The notes: generated from the letters alone by a model not told the origin. Numbered from the stretch's first letter, positions 1-9,030 are shown. The stretch is 64,000 bases of DNA from Curvibacter cyanobacteriorum (GCF_028649475.1 NZ_JAQSIP010000012.1:86041-150040); one strand, 5' to 3'. Made by a program: numbers and translations.

Positions 1-1
1 G

Positions 2-319
2 CGTCGCCTGGGCATCAAGGTGAAGTTCCTGACCTTCTCCAAGGAAATCGCCTACAGCCACCAGGAAAAATGGGACGGCTCGGGCTACCCCGAAGGCCTG
101 GCTGGCGACGCCATTCCCCTGTCGGCGCGGCTGATGGCGGTGGCCGACGTGTACGACGCCCTGATCAGCAAGCGCGTCTACAAACCCGCGTTCACCCACG
201 AACAGGCCTGTCAGATCGTGGTGCAGGGCCGGGGCCAGCATTTCGACCCGGACATCGTCGACGCCTTCATCGAGATTGCCGACGACTTTCGCGCCATCGC
301 GATCCGCTACGCCGACTGA
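2..319 (+). CDS. HD-GYP domain protein, C-terminal fragment (5' end outside window)
   Basis: The reading frame is already open at the window edge, so only about the last 105 residues are seen. They contain the end of an HD-GYP phosphodiesterase domain: HQEKWDGSGYP followed by the helix RLMAVADVYDALIS. This family hydrolyses the second messenger cyclic di-GMP. The family signature is usually HHExxDGxGYP; here the second His of that pair is Gln (HQE), so metal binding or activity could be altered. The N-terminal partner domain (receiver, PAS or other) is outside the window. It converges with suhB, which ends 210 bases further on. Confidence 0.85.
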   Translation, partial: RRLGIKVKFLTFSKEIAYSHQEKWDGSGYPEGLAGDAIPLSARLMAVADVYDALISKRVYKPAFTHEQACQIVVQGRGQHFDPDIVDAFIEIADDFRAIAIRYAD

Positions 320-340
320 GCGGGGGCGGGGCCACCCCCC

Positions 341-371
341 AACCCCGCCACACCCCAACCCCGCCACGCCC
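341..371. repeat. Short C-rich direct repeat
   Basis: Two adjacent copies of AACCCCGCCACRCCC with a 16-base period lie in the gap between the convergent HD-GYP and suhB genes. This is probably simple-sequence drift; no function is evident. Confidence 0.5.
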
Positions 372-449
372 AGCCCCACCACCACCCGATCTGGTGGGTG
401 CGGCACCTACCGCGCCCACCAGCACCGCCCCCCACGCGCGGTTGAGCGC

Positions 450-486
450 GCATGAAAAAGCCCGCCGGTGCGAACACGGGCGGGCT
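450..486 (-). terminator. Rho-independent terminator of suhB
   Basis: Read on the minus strand, AGCCCGCC and GGCGGGCT form an 8-bp stem around a 12-base loop, followed directly by a T run (complement of the A run at 455-459). It lies about 45 bases after the suhB stop. Confidence 0.8.
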
Positions 487-529
487 GGTCGTCCTCCGGC
501 CGGGCGGACCCGGCCAGGGCGCCTGGGCC

Positions 530-1504
530 TCAGAACGGGGCGTCGGGCAGGGCGGCGGGCTTGTCGCTGGCGGTGGCGGCAGCGGCCGGTGCTTCGGCGT
601 CAGCGCTGTCGTCGGCCGCACTGTCCGCCGTCAGGTCGGTGGCGGCGGCGCTGTCTTGGCCCAGGGCCTGGCGCACGGCGGCTTTGTCACCGGCGCCGGC
701 GAACTTGCTGTACTTGCCCAGCAGACCGACCAACTGGCCGTAGACGCGCGGGTTGCCGGCCAGGCATTCCTGTTGGTCCAGGAAGTCGGCTTCGCCGGTG
801 AAGTTGCCCACCAGGCCACCGGCTTCGGTCACCAGCAGCGAGCCGGCGGCGATGTCCCAGGGTTGCAGGCCGGTTTCAAAGAAGCCGTCGGTGAAGCCCG
901 CGGCCACATAGGCCAGGTCCAGCGCGGCAGCGCCGGGGCGGCGCAGGCCGGCGGTGCGCTGCATCACGTCACCCATCATGGCCATGTAGGCCTTGAAGTT
1001 GTCACCCGGGCGGAACGGGAAGCCGGTGGAGATCAGCGACTCGCCCAGGCGGGTGCGCTTGCTCACGCGGATGCGGCGGTCGTTCATGTAGGCGCCGCGG
1101 CCCTTGGTGGCGGTGAACAGGTCGTTGCGGCTCGGGTCGTAGACGACGGCTTGCTCGATCTTGCCGCGCACCGCCAGCGCGATGCTGACGCAGTACACGG
1201 GGAAACCGTGGATGAAGTTGGTGGTGCCGTCCAGGGGATCGATGATCCAGACGAACTCGGAGTCTTTGGCGCCGTGGGTTTGGCCCGATTCCTCGGCCAG
1301 GATACCGTGGCCCGGGTAGGCGGTCAGGAGGGTGTCGATGATGGCGTTCTCAGCCGCTTGATCGACTTCCGTCACAAAGTCATTCACCTGCTTTTGAGAC
1401 ACCCGAACGGATTCGACGTCCAGGGCGGCGCGGTTGATGATGGCGCCAGCGGCGCGAGCGGCCTTGATGGCCACGTTAAGCATGGGGTGCAGGTTGGATG
1501 ACAT
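530..1504 (-). CDS. suhB: Inositol-1-monophosphatase family protein SuhB
   Basis: A Mg-dependent inositol monophosphatase fold. The metal and substrate motifs are present: [23 protein letters not shown], and near the C-terminus [17 protein letters not shown]. coli SuhB also acts as a Nus-complex factor in rRNA antitermination. The start was placed at [20 protein letters not shown] because HPMLN matches the usual SuhB N-terminus; an upstream in-frame ATG at 1534 would add ten non-family residues. The last 60 or so residues, rich in Ala, Asp and Pro, form a low-complexity tail beyond the catalytic fold, so the protein (324 aa) is longer than typical SuhB (about 267 aa). It is divergent from trmJ, an order common in betaproteobacteria. 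Confidence 0.93.
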   Translation of the reverse strand: MSSNLHPMLNVAIKAARAAGAIINRAALDVESVRVSQKQVNDFVTEVDQAAENAIIDTLLTAYPGHGILAEESGQTHGAKDSEFVWIIDPLDGTTNFIHGFPVYCVSIALAVRGKIEQAVVYDPSRNDLFTATKGRGAYMNDRRIRVSKRTRLGESLISTGFPFRPGDNFKAYMAMMGDVMQRTAGLRRPGAAALDLAYVAAGFTDGFFETGLQPWDIAAGSLLVTEAGGLVGNFTGEADFLDQQECLAGNPRVYGQLVGLLGKYSKFAGAGDKAAVRQALGQDSAAATDLTADSAADDSADAEAPAAAATASDKPAALPDAPF

Positions 1505-1656
1505 GAATTGTGAGGAAGAGCTGGTGCGCCCCAAAAAGCAGCGCCAACAGGCGCCTGGGACGGCAAACGGACCTGTCCGGCGATGCGGCAGGCGACAATA
1601 GGGCGAGATTTTACCCGCCGTTGCGCGTTTTGCGCCAGACCCTGTCCCAAACCCCC

Positions 1657-2382
1657 ATGAAAACCCGTTTTGTTCTGATCCAGACCAGCCATGCCGGCAA
1701 TGTGGGCGCCGCCGCCCGGGCCCTCAAAGTGATGGGCTTTGACGAGCTGGTGCTGGTGGCCCCGCGCTGGCCCAATGTGCTCAAGCGCGAAGAGACCATC
1801 CAGCGCGCCAGCGGTGCGCTGGACGTGCTGGAGAAGGCCCGCATTGTGGACACCCTCGACGAGGCGCTGGACGGCATCAGCCACCTGTGCGCCACGGCCA
1901 TGACGCCGCGCGACTTTGGCCCGCCCGTCAAGAGCCCGCGCGAACACTTTGGCCCGCTGGCACAGACCGATCACTCGGTGGCCTTCCTGTTTGGCTCGGA
2001 GCGCTTTGGCATGCAGAACGAGGACGTGTACCGCTGCCACACCTGCCTGAGCATCCCGACCAACCCGGGTTTTGGCTCGCTCAACCTGGGCGCAGCGATC
2101 CAGGTGATTGCTTACGAGTGGCGCCAGGCCCTGGGGGGCTTTGCGGTGCAGTCGGCCACCGCGCCGGTGCGCCCCGCCGACGCCCAGCAGGTGGCAGGCA
2201 TGTTGGGCCACTGGGAGCGTGCCCTGGTCGACATCGGTTTCCTCGACCCGGCCGCGCCCAAGAAGCTGATGCCGCGCCTGAACCAGTTGTTCAACCGCGC
2301 TGACTTGAGCCAGGAAGAAATCCACATCCTCCGAGGTGTTGCCAAAGCCATGATCGAAACGGCCGAACGCGCGAACCGATAG
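1657..2382 (+). CDS. trmJ: tRNA (cytidine/uridine-32 2'-O) methyltransferase TrmJ
   Basis: A SPOUT-class RNA methyltransferase. The N-terminal part reads [24 protein letters not shown], typical of the TrmJ/TrmH group, with SAM-knot motifs [11 protein letters not shown] and [21 protein letters not shown]. Family members 2'-O-methylate position 32 of tRNA. The start is set at MKTRFVLIQ, where family homology begins; a longer frame opens at 1510 but encodes unrelated residues. The C-terminal helical extension (about residues 165-241) is normal for TrmJ. It is followed 32 bases later by cysE on the same strand. Confidence 0.93.
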   Translation: MKTRFVLIQTSHAGNVGAAARALKVMGFDELVLVAPRWPNVLKREETIQRASGALDVLEKARIVDTLDEALDGISHLCATAMTPRDFGPPVKSPREHFGPLAQTDHSVAFLFGSERFGMQNEDVYRCHTCLSIPTNPGFGSLNLGAAIQVIAYEWRQALGGFAVQSATAPVRPADAQQVAGMLGHWERALVDIGFLDPAAPKKLMPRLNQLFNRADLSQEEIHILRGVAKAMIETAERANR

Positions 2383-2414
2383 ACTGTGCAGCCATAAAAA
2401 TATTTCCAAAATCC

Positions 2415-3188
2415 ATGTTCTCCCGCTTGCGATCCGACATCCAGTGCATCCTCGACCGCGATCCTGCCGCGCGCAGCACGTGGGAGGTGATCACGTGTTA
2501 TCCGGGGCTGCACGCGGTGGTGCTGCACCGGCCCGCGCACTGGTGCTGGACGCATGGATTCAAGTGGCTGGGGCGCTTCATCTCGCATGTCTCGCGCTGG
2601 CTCACGGGCATCGAGATCCACCCGGGCGCCAAGCTCGGCGAGCGCGTGTTCTTTGACCACGCGATGGGCGTGGTGGTGGGCGAAACCGCCGAGATCGGTG
2701 ACGGCTGCACCATCTACCAAGGCGTGACGCTGGGCGGCACCTCGCTCTACAAGGGCACCAAGCGCCACCCCACCCTGGGCAAGGACGTGGTGGTCAGCGC
2801 CGGGGCCAAGGTGCTGGGCGGTTTTGTGGTCGGTGACGGCGCCAAGATTGGCAGCAATGCGGTGGTCATCAAGCCGGTGCCGGCGGGCGCTACCGCGGTG
2901 GGCATCCCGGCGCGCATCCTGCCGTCCAAGCAGGGCGCCAGCGCCGACGCCACCCCGGAGGCCAACAAGTTCTCGGCCTACGGCGTGACGCTGGAAGACG
3001 ACCCGGTGGGTCAGGCCCTCAAGGGTCTGATCAGCAGCGCGTCGTCGCAGGAGCACCAGATCGCGCTGCTCTGGCAGGCCATCGAGCAACTCGCCGCACG
3101 TGCGCCGGACGGCAATTGCGTGCCCAAGGAAGCGCAGCGCGAGGGCTGCTTCGAGGCCGGCAAACTCAACGACCTGGTCGGCAAATGA
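2415..3188 (+). CDS. cysE: Serine O-acetyltransferase CysE
   Basis: Catalyses acetyl-CoA plus L-serine to O-acetylserine, the entry step of cysteine synthesis. It shows the left-handed beta-helix hexapeptide repeats ([20 protein letters not shown], then [20 protein letters not shown]) and the CysE signature [18 protein letters not shown] with the catalytic His in FFDHAMG. At 257 aa it resembles the shorter CysE class. The tail after the hexapeptide region (about residues 170-257) is Ala/Gly-rich and variable. The gene ends directly in a strong bidirectional terminator. Confidence 0.95.
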   Translation: MFSRLRSDIQCILDRDPAARSTWEVITCYPGLHAVVLHRPAHWCWTHGFKWLGRFISHVSRWLTGIEIHPGAKLGERVFFDHAMGVVVGETAEIGDGCTIYQGVTLGGTSLYKGTKRHPTLGKDVVVSAGAKVLGGFVVGDGAKIGSNAVVIKPVPAGATAVGIPARILPSKQGASADATPEANKFSAYGVTLEDDPVGQALKGLISSASSQEHQIALLWQAIEQLAARAPDGNCVPKEAQREGCFEAGKLNDLVGK

Positions 3189-3217
3189 AAAAGCGACCTG
3201 GGGACCAGGTCGCTTTT
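3189..3217. terminator. Bidirectional intrinsic terminator between cysE and mog
   Basis: A perfect 13-bp inverted repeat (AAAAGCGACCTGG / CCAGGTCGCTTTT) with a three-base loop. A run on one side and T run on the other let it stop transcription from both strands. Its first bases directly follow the cysE stop codon. Confidence 0.9.
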
Positions 3218-3253
3218 CGGATCGCTTGTCGGCTTGTTTTCAGGCCGGTGCCG

Positions 3254-3280
3254 GCTGAGCGGGGGGGGGGGGGGCTCAGC
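3254..3280. repeat. G14 homopolymer flanked by a 7-bp palindrome at the mog 3' end
   Basis: GCTGAGC at 3254-3260 and GCTCAGC at 3274-3280 are perfect reverse complements and enclose a run of 14 G (3261-3274, the last G being shared with the right arm). The right arm contains the mog stop codon on the minus strand. Such long homopolymers are prone to slippage. Confidence 0.8.
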
Positions 3281-3887
3281 GCGCCGGGCGCTGCGCGGTC
3301 TTGGGCCGAAAAGCCTTGCAGACCTCGTCGCGGGTCTCCAGGTAGGGGCCGCCAATCAGATCCACGCAGTAGGGCACGGCGGCAAAAATGCCAGGCACCA
3401 GGGCGCTGCCGTCGCTGGCCTTGAGGCCTTCGAGGGTCTCCTGAATCGCCTTGGGCTGGCCGGGCAGGTTGATGATCAGGCTTTGGTGCCGGATCACCGC
3501 GACCTGGCGCGACAGGATGGCGGTCGGCACAAAGCGCAGGCTGATTTGGCGCATTTGCTCGCCAAAGCCGGGCATTTCCTTGTGCGCCACGGCCAGCGTG
3601 GCTTCGGGCGTGACATCGCGCAGCGCAGGCCCGGTGCCGCCGGTGGTCAGCACCAGTGAGCAGGCGGCCTGATCCACCAGGTCGATCAGGGTGGCGCTGA
3701 TGCCCGCCTGTTCGTCCGGGATCAGGCGAGGCACGAACTCGATCGGGTTGTGCAGCGCGCGGCTCAGCCAGTCCTGCAGCGCCGGCAGGCCCTTGTCTTC
3801 GTACACGCCACTGGAGGCGCGGTCGCTGATCGAGACGATGCCAATGCGCACCGGCTCGGGGGGGGGCAGGGCGGCGGCCTCAGTCAT
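3276..3887 (-). CDS. mog: Molybdopterin adenylyltransferase MogA-like
   Basis: Activates molybdopterin by adenylation before molybdenum insertion. Family motifs: VRIGIVSISDRASSGVYEDKG at the N-terminus, LVLTTGGTGPALRDVTPEAT in the MPT-binding loop, PGFGEQMR and INLPGQPKAIQETL. Length 203 aa is normal. The start ATG overlaps the end of yjgA by eight bases, suggesting coupled translation. The product would serve molybdoenzymes, including the nitrate reductase NasA encoded about 10 kb away. Confidence 0.92.
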   Translation of the reverse strand: MTEAAALPPPEPVRIGIVSISDRASSGVYEDKGLPALQDWLSRALHNPIEFVPRLIPDEQAGISATLIDLVDQAACSLVLTTGGTGPALRDVTPEATLAVAHKEMPGFGEQMRQISLRFVPTAILSRQVAVIRHQSLIINLPGQPKAIQETLEGLKASDGSALVPGIFAAVPYCVDLIGGPYLETRDEVCKAFRPKTAQRPAR

Positions 3888-4533
3888 CGCTGGCGTCGTC
3901 CTCGGCCTCGTCGACCGCGTCCGGGTTCATCTGTTGCTTGATGAAACGGAACAGCTCGCGGTAGGCACGGCTCTGGCGCGGGGCCAGACCCTGCGACACG
4001 GCCGCGCGGTCGGTGGGCACCGCGTCCTTGCGGGCCTGGCGGATCAGGGCGCGCAACTGCTGGGTGTCGGTGTCGGGGTAGGCCTCCAGCCACTGGGCCA
4101 GGGCGTCTTCGACGCCAATCAGGCGGTCGCGCCACAGCTCGGCCTGGTGCAGGGCCGCGGTGTCGGCGGCCGAGCCCTTGCGTTGCACTTCGAGGGCGGC
4201 CTTGACGGCCTCGACGGTGTCTTCATCGAGCAGGCGCATCAGCTTGCCGACAAACTGCATCTGGCGGCGCTTGCCTTCGAAGTTGGTGATGCGCTTGGCC
4301 TCGGCCAGCGCTTCGACCAGCTTGTCGGACAGCGGCAGCTTGGCCATGAGGTCGGCGCGCAGCGTGAGCAGGTCCTCCCCCAGCTTTTGCAGGGCGGCGC
4401 TCTCGCGTTTCAGATCGGTTTTGCTGGCTTCATCGGTGCCCTTGAGCTCGGCTTTGAGCTGCAGGTCGAGCTCGCTGCCTTCGGCAACGAACTGACCACG
4501 GACGTAGTAGCCTTTTTTGGGTTTGCGTGACAT
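3880..4533 (-). CDS. yjgA: Ribosome-associated protein YjgA (DUF615)
   Basis: 217 aa. The start at MSRKPKKGYYVRGQFV was chosen because this is where DUF615 homology begins; the open frame extends far upstream only as an antisense shadow of pmbA. Characteristic segments are KRESAALQKLGEDLL, ITNFEGKRRQMQFVGKLMR and SRAYRELFRFIKQ. YjgA family proteins associate with the 50S subunit late in assembly. The tail is acidic. It is divergent from pmbA (64-base gap), the same pairing as in E. coli. Confidence 0.92.
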   Translation of the reverse strand: MSRKPKKGYYVRGQFVAEGSELDLQLKAELKGTDEASKTDLKRESAALQKLGEDLLTLRADLMAKLPLSDKLVEALAEAKRITNFEGKRRQMQFVGKLMRLLDEDTVEAVKAALEVQRKGSAADTAALHQAELWRDRLIGVEDALAQWLEAYPDTDTQQLRALIRQARKDAVPTDRAAVSQGLAPRQSRAYRELFRFIKQQMNPDAVDEAEDDASDD

Positions 4534-4596
4534 GTTGGGGGTATCCGGGACGAGGACCACAGGGGGCCCTAAGCGGCAAGTATCATAGCTCCCGCT

Positions 4597-5976
4597 ATGA
4601 AGAAACCCCAGACACCGGCCGGCAACGGCTTCAGCTACTCCCGCGAAACCTTCGAACACCTGGTGGACACCGCCTTGGCGCATGCCAAAAAGATCGGTGC
4701 CACCGACGCTGGCGCCGAGGCCTCCGAGGGCTGCGGCCTGAGTGTCAGCGTGCGCAAGGGCGAGTTGGAGAACGTGGAACGCAACCGCGACAAGTCCTTG
4801 GGCGTGACCGTCTACATCGGTCACCGCCGCGGCAATGCGAGCACCTCCGACTTCTCCGAGCCCGCCATCCTGCAAACCGTGCAGGCGGCCTATGACATCG
4901 CCCGCTTCACCGCCGAAGACCCGGTGGCCGGTCTGCCCGATGAGGCCGACATCGCCACCGAGCAGCCCGACCTGGACCTGTTCCACCCCTGGGCCATCAC
5001 CAGCGAACAGGCCGCCGACCTGGCGCGGGCCTGTGAGGCCGCAGCGCTCAAGACCAGCCGCCGCATCACCAACAGCGAAGGCGCTGGCGTGTCGGCCCAG
5101 CAGTCGCATTTCTTCAGCGCCCACACCCATGGTTTCCGCGGCGGCTACGCGAGCTCGCGCCACAGCCTGTCGGTGGCGCCGATCGCCTCGTTGCCGGGCA
5201 AGGGCGCCGACATGCAGCGCGACGCCTGGTACAGCTCGATGCGTTGCGCCGATGAGCTGGCCAGCCCCGAGGCGGTGGGCCGTTATGCGGCCCAGCGCGC
5301 GCTGAGCCGCCTCAAGTCGCGCAAGATCGCCACCACCCAGTGCCCGGTGCTGTTCGAGTCGCCGCTGGCGGCGGGCCTGCTGGGCAGTTTTGTGCAGGCC
5401 GTGAGTGGCGGCGCGCTCTACCGCAAGAGCACCTTCCTGGTCGACTCGCTGGGCAAGCGCATCTTCCCCAAGCACATCGACGTGCGCGAAGACCCCTTCG
5501 TGCGGCGCGGCAAGGGCAGCTCGGCGTTTGACGAGGAAGGCGTGCGCACACGGGCCCGCACCGTGGTCGATGCCGGCCGCGTCGAGGGGTATTTCCTGAC
5601 CAGTTACTCGGCCCGCAAGCTGGGCATGAAGACCACCGGCCACGCCGGCGGATCGCACAACCTGAGCCTCACCTCGCGCCTGACCCAGGCGGGCGACGAC
5701 CTCGACGCCATGCTCCAAAAGCTGGGCACGGGGCTGTTCGTGACCGAGCTGATGGGCCAGGGTGTCAACTACGTCACCGGCGACTACTCGCGCGGGGCCA
5801 GCGGTTTCTGGGTCGAAAACGGCCAGATCGCCTACCCGGTGGAAGAAATCACCATCGCGGGCAACCTCAAAGACATGTTCAAGGCCATCGAGGCCGTGGG
5901 CGCCGACACCTACACCTACGGCTCCAAGACCGTGGGTTCGGTGCTGATCGGGCGCATGAAGGTCGCCGGCAGCTGA
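4597..5976 (+). CDS. pmbA: Metalloprotease subunit PmbA/TldE
   Basis: 459 aa, full length for PmbA, the partner of TldD in a heterodimeric protease involved in peptide maturation (microcin B17) and CcdA turnover. Visible family segments include GLSVSVRKGELENVERNRDK near the N-terminus, the central VLFESPLAAGLLGSFVQAVSGGALYRKS, and the C-terminal GVNYVTGDYSRGASGFWVEN and GNLKDMF. In this family the metal-binding HExxxH motif sits in TldD, not in PmbA, and it is likewise absent here. A TATCAT hexamer about 10 bases before the start could be its -10 box. Confidence 0.94.
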   Translation: MKKPQTPAGNGFSYSRETFEHLVDTALAHAKKIGATDAGAEASEGCGLSVSVRKGELENVERNRDKSLGVTVYIGHRRGNASTSDFSEPAILQTVQAAYDIARFTAEDPVAGLPDEADIATEQPDLDLFHPWAITSEQAADLARACEAAALKTSRRITNSEGAGVSAQQSHFFSAHTHGFRGGYASSRHSLSVAPIASLPGKGADMQRDAWYSSMRCADELASPEAVGRYAAQRALSRLKSRKIATTQCPVLFESPLAAGLLGSFVQAVSGGALYRKSTFLVDSLGKRIFPKHIDVREDPFVRRGKGSSAFDEEGVRTRARTVVDAGRVEGYFLTSYSARKLGMKTTGHAGGSHNLSLTSRLTQAGDDLDAMLQKLGTGLFVTELMGQGVNYVTGDYSRGASGFWVENGQIAYPVEEITIAGNLKDMFKAIEAVGADTYTYGSKTVGSVLIGRMKVAGS

Positions 5977-6073
5977 GGCCGCCGGACCGTCTGGCCGCAA
6001 GGGCCCGCCCCGGCCCTGTGCAACCGGGTGCCGTCCGACCCGACCTCTGGCGATGGCGCCAGGGCCCCACCGC

Positions 6074-8197
6074 TCACTGCGTGTTGGGCGCTGAGGGGGT
6101 GGGCCGTGGCCCCACCGGGGTGCCGACCGGGGCTGAGCCCGGGCCCTGCTGCGGTCGCAGGCCGGGGCCGCCTTCGCGGCCTGCACCGGGGGCCCGCAGT
6201 TGCTGGAACGTGGGGGGCTGGGTGATCAGCTGAGGGGCTTGCTGCGCTTGGTGCTGGCGCTCCTGTTGAAGCCGTTCTTGCTGCTGCCGCTCGAACTGCG
6301 CGCGCTCCTGCTGTTGGCGCTGCAACTGCTGCTGCACCTGCAATTGCTGTTCACGCTGCGCCTGCTCGCGTTGCCACTGCTCCCGCTGTTGGGCCTCCTG
6401 GCGTTGCCGCTCCTGTTCGGCCTGCTGCTGGCGCTGCCATTGCCACTGCTGTTGTTGCTGTTGCTGTTGCTGTTGCTGTTGCAAGAGCTGTTGTTGTTGC
6501 TGCAGTTGCCACTGGTGCTGTTGCCACTGTTGTTGTTCCTGCCGCTGGCGCTCGAGCAGCACCGCGTTGGGCTGCAGGCGCTGCAATTGCTCGCGCTGTT
6601 GGGCCTGGGCGCGCTCCTGCCGCTCCTGTTCGGTGCGGGGCGCGGTGTTGGGCACGGCCGTGACCTGACCGCTGGTGTTGGGCCGCGGCCAAGGCTGGGC
6701 CGGGGGGCTCAGCGCGGGCTGGGGCGCCAGCGACGGTCCGCCGCCCTCCGAGCCCACCGAAGGGCGCGTGGGGGACGGGCTCGCCTGACCCGCCTGCCCC
6801 GGTTGCACCTGGATGAAGGGCTTGGGCATCGGGATCGGGTCGTTCACGCTGCCGCTGGGGCGTTGCCAGCCCGGGCCGCCGCTTTGGGGCTGCTGGGTCA
6901 TGCCGCCGGGGCGGTTCTGGTGGGCGTAGCCCGAGTCGGTGCCCGGGCGGTCGCGTCCGGGGGGCGTTGAGCCCGGGCGCGGGCCCACCGGCGTGCCCGG
7001 GCGCCCGTGCTCGCCCGGGGCCAGCGGCACCCAGGGCACGCCGGGCTGCCGGTGGTGGCCCGGCCCGCCCCGTTGCGGCTGGCCGATGAAGCCCACCAGC
7101 GCGGGCGAGTAGCTGGGGCGCCGTTCGTAGCGACCCGGCACCCAGCCCCAACCGCGGCTGGACACCACCCAGCGACCGTAGTGGAAGGGCGCAAAACCCC
7201 ACGGTGCCTCATCCACCCAGGTCCAGCCCCAGGGCTCAATCCACTGCCACTGGCCGTAGCGGTACGGGGCCCAGTCGGGGTTGTTGAGTTGGGGATACCA
7301 CACGGGGCCCAGGCTGGGGTCGTTGTGCCACTCACCCCAGCCGTCGAGTTGCTGGTAGCCAATCAGGTCGCGCGGCACGTAGCGGGCGCTCAGCGACTGG
7401 TCCTCGAGTTGCTGGCGGCCTTGGGTCCACTGGTCGAAGGCGTCGATGCGCGGCACCACGGGCCGGCCAGTCTGGCCCAGCTGTCGGCCCTGGAACGTCC
7501 ATTGCAGCCCCGCCGGCAGCGTCAGCGCCTGTCCTTGCTCGCCATAGGCCACCAGGCTGCCCAGGGTCACGGTGACGCGGGTTTGGCCGCTGTCGGGGTC
7601 CACGTCAAAGCGGTAGGCACCGGCCTGTTGCACCAGCACTGCCAAGTTGGGGGTGTCGATCTCCAGGCGCTCGCCGGCCTCGAAGCGGCGCACGCGCACA
7701 TCGAGCCGGCCGCGCCGCAACTGGGTCTGGCTGCTGAGGTCGTCCAGTGCGCTGAGTTCGATCTGGGCCGGCCCTTCGGCGCGCCAGCTGCTGCTGCCCT
7801 GGCTCAGTTCGAGCCGCGCCCCCGGGCTGAGCTGGAGTCGGCTGCCGGGCGCCAGGGGCTGGTTGGGGGGCAGGTGGCGCCCATCGGGTTGGGCCGCATC
7901 GCTGAGCAGCACCGAGCCCTCGACCAGGCTGGGGTAGGCGACCCGCCCTGGGCCTTCCTGGGCCTCCGCCAGCAGGGCCCACAGCGTGGCCAGCAGCAGG
8001 AGCAGCCCCTGCACGACCCGGCGGGCCTGCCCCTGGCCAGGCCTGCCCCCGCCCGACCCGCGGGCCGTCGGGGCTGAGGGGGCTCCAGAAGCCGAGGGGG
8101 CCGGTGCCGCTGACGCCCGTGGCAGGGGCCGTCGCAGGGGGGCGCACCAAGGGCTGGCCAGGGCGGCTGGTTGCGGGGGGGGGCAGGGCACGGGCAT
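6074..8197 (-). CDS. FecR/DUF6600 envelope protein with polyglutamine-rich C-terminus
   Basis: About 707 aa. The start is set at MPVPCPPP; an in-frame ATG at 8413 would run across a terminator hairpin. A GTG just before the hydrophobic stretch is another option. A hydrophobic segment (about 61-77, ending AEAQ) looks like a signal peptide or anchor. Residues about 85-235 resemble FecR beta domains. Around 300-345 lie the aromatic repeats of DUF6600 (WAPYRYGQWQW, GWTWVDEAPWGFAPFHYGRW). Next comes a Pro/Gly-rich linker, then about 525-655 a Gln/Arg-rich predicted coiled coil, including a near-pure Gln run (about 556-600). The protein is probably exported; its function is unknown. It converges with pmbA. 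Confidence 0.75.
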   Translation of the reverse strand: MPVPCPPPQPAALASPWCAPLRRPLPRASAAPAPSASGAPSAPTARGSGGGRPGQGQARRVVQGLLLLLATLWALLAEAQEGPGRVAYPSLVEGSVLLSDAAQPDGRHLPPNQPLAPGSRLQLSPGARLELSQGSSSWRAEGPAQIELSALDDLSSQTQLRRGRLDVRVRRFEAGERLEIDTPNLAVLVQQAGAYRFDVDPDSGQTRVTVTLGSLVAYGEQGQALTLPAGLQWTFQGRQLGQTGRPVVPRIDAFDQWTQGRQQLEDQSLSARYVPRDLIGYQQLDGWGEWHNDPSLGPVWYPQLNNPDWAPYRYGQWQWIEPWGWTWVDEAPWGFAPFHYGRWVVSSRGWGWVPGRYERRPSYSPALVGFIGQPQRGGPGHHRQPGVPWVPLAPGEHGRPGTPVGPRPGSTPPGRDRPGTDSGYAHQNRPGGMTQQPQSGGPGWQRPSGSVNDPIPMPKPFIQVQPGQAGQASPSPTRPSVGSEGGGPSLAPQPALSPPAQPWPRPNTSGQVTAVPNTAPRTEQERQERAQAQQREQLQRLQPNAVLLERQRQEQQQWQQHQWQLQQQQQLLQQQQQQQQQQQQWQWQRQQQAEQERQRQEAQQREQWQREQAQREQQLQVQQQLQRQQQERAQFERQQQERLQQERQHQAQQAPQLITQPPTFQQLRAPGAGREGGPGLRPQQGPGSAPVGTPVGPRPTPSAPNTQ

Positions 8198-8303
8198 GGT
8201 GGTTTCGCAGAGCTGTCCTGACTCAACGCACGACACGGCCAAAAAGGCCACAAGCACCGGCGCCCGATGGCGGGTTGGCAGGGCGAGGCGTGGACCCGGG
8301 CTG

Positions 8304-8341
8304 AAAAAACCGCCCGGGCCGGGTGGGGTTGCGGGCGGTTT
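8304..8341 (-). terminator. Terminator downstream of the yqeY-type gene
   Basis: AAACCGCCC (8307-8315) pairs with GGGCGGTTT (8333-8341); read on the minus strand the stem is followed by six T. It lies between the YqeY-type gene and the DUF6600 gene, which supports separate transcription. Confidence 0.75.
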
Positions 8342-8446
8342 GGGGGCTTTGGAAGGTGCGATCCCCGCAGTGCCCGCAGTGTCCGTTGTGCCCGGACGGC
8401 ACCGGGCGGGCACAGCGCCAGAGGGCGCTGGGTGGTGGGGGGACTG

Positions 8447-8475
8447 GGAGGGGCTTGGAGGGGCTTGGAGGGGCT
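8447..8475. repeat. Tandem GGGCTTGGAG repeat
   Basis: Nearly three copies of a 10-base G-rich unit lie between the YqeY-type gene stop and its terminator. Probably replication slippage; no function evident. Confidence 0.6.
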
Positions 8476-8480
8476 GGGGC

Positions 8481-8927
8481 TCAGCCGGCCAGCGCGGCCT
8501 TCACGGCGGCCGAGACCAGGCCCATGTCGGCCTTGCCTGCCAGGCGGGTCTTGACCGCGCCCATGACCTTGCCCATGTCGCCGGGGCCGCTGGCGCCCAG
8601 TTCGGCCACGATGGCCTTGACCTCGGCGCTGATCTCGTCGGCGCTCAGGCGCACCGGCAGGTAGGCCTGCAGCACCACCAGTTCCGACGCTTCCTTGTCG
8701 GCCAGGTCCTGGCGACCGGCCTGTTCGAAGGCGGCGATCGAATCTTTGCGCTGCTTGATCAGCTTGTCGACGATGGCCACGATGGCGGCGTCGTCCAGCG
8801 TGATGCGCTCGTCCACTTCGCGCTGCTTCATGGCCGCTTGCAGCAGACGGATGGTGCCCAGCTTTTCCGAGTCCTTGGCGCGCATGGCGGCCTTCATGTC
8901 TTCGGTGATCTGTTCCTTGAGGGACAT
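8481..8927 (-). CDS. GatB/YqeY domain-containing protein
   Basis: 148 aa. Begins MSLKEQITEDMKAAMRAKDS, the usual YqeY start, preceded by GGAG seven bases upstream; a longer frame from 8963 adds residues not seen in the family. It resembles the tail domain of GatB (AspGlu-tRNA amidotransferase), which binds tRNA, here as a free-standing protein: RLLQAAMKQREVDER, EASELVVLQAYLP, GPGDMGKVMGAVK. It sits directly downstream of rpsU, an order frequent in bacteria, with a terminator between them. Confidence 0.93.
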   Translation of the reverse strand: MSLKEQITEDMKAAMRAKDSEKLGTIRLLQAAMKQREVDERITLDDAAIVAIVDKLIKQRKDSIAAFEQAGRQDLADKEASELVVLQAYLPVRLSADEISAEVKAIVAELGASGPGDMGKVMGAVKTRLAGKADMGLVSAAVKAALAG

Positions 8928-8961
8928 GGTGTTCTCCGGTTGAAATCGGTGTTCAAAAAGC

Positions 8962-8995
8962 AAAAAACCCGCGCCTGGCGTCCCGAGCGCGGGTT
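8962..8995 (-). terminator. Intrinsic terminator of rpsU
   Basis: AACCCGCGC and GCGCGGGTT form a 9-bp stem with a 12-base loop; on the minus strand it ends in a run of six T. It lies 36 bases after the rpsU stop and just before the YqeY-type gene start. Confidence 0.85.
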
Positions 8996-9030
8996 GTTGG
9001 GGCTGCTGGAGGCCAGCAGTCCGGCTGCGA

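Noticed and set aside
6400..6620. Repetitive GTTGCT-type sequence considered as a CRISPR or other repeat array
   Set aside because: There are no constant repeats with unique spacers; it is an in-frame CAG/CAA codon run inside a coding sequence.
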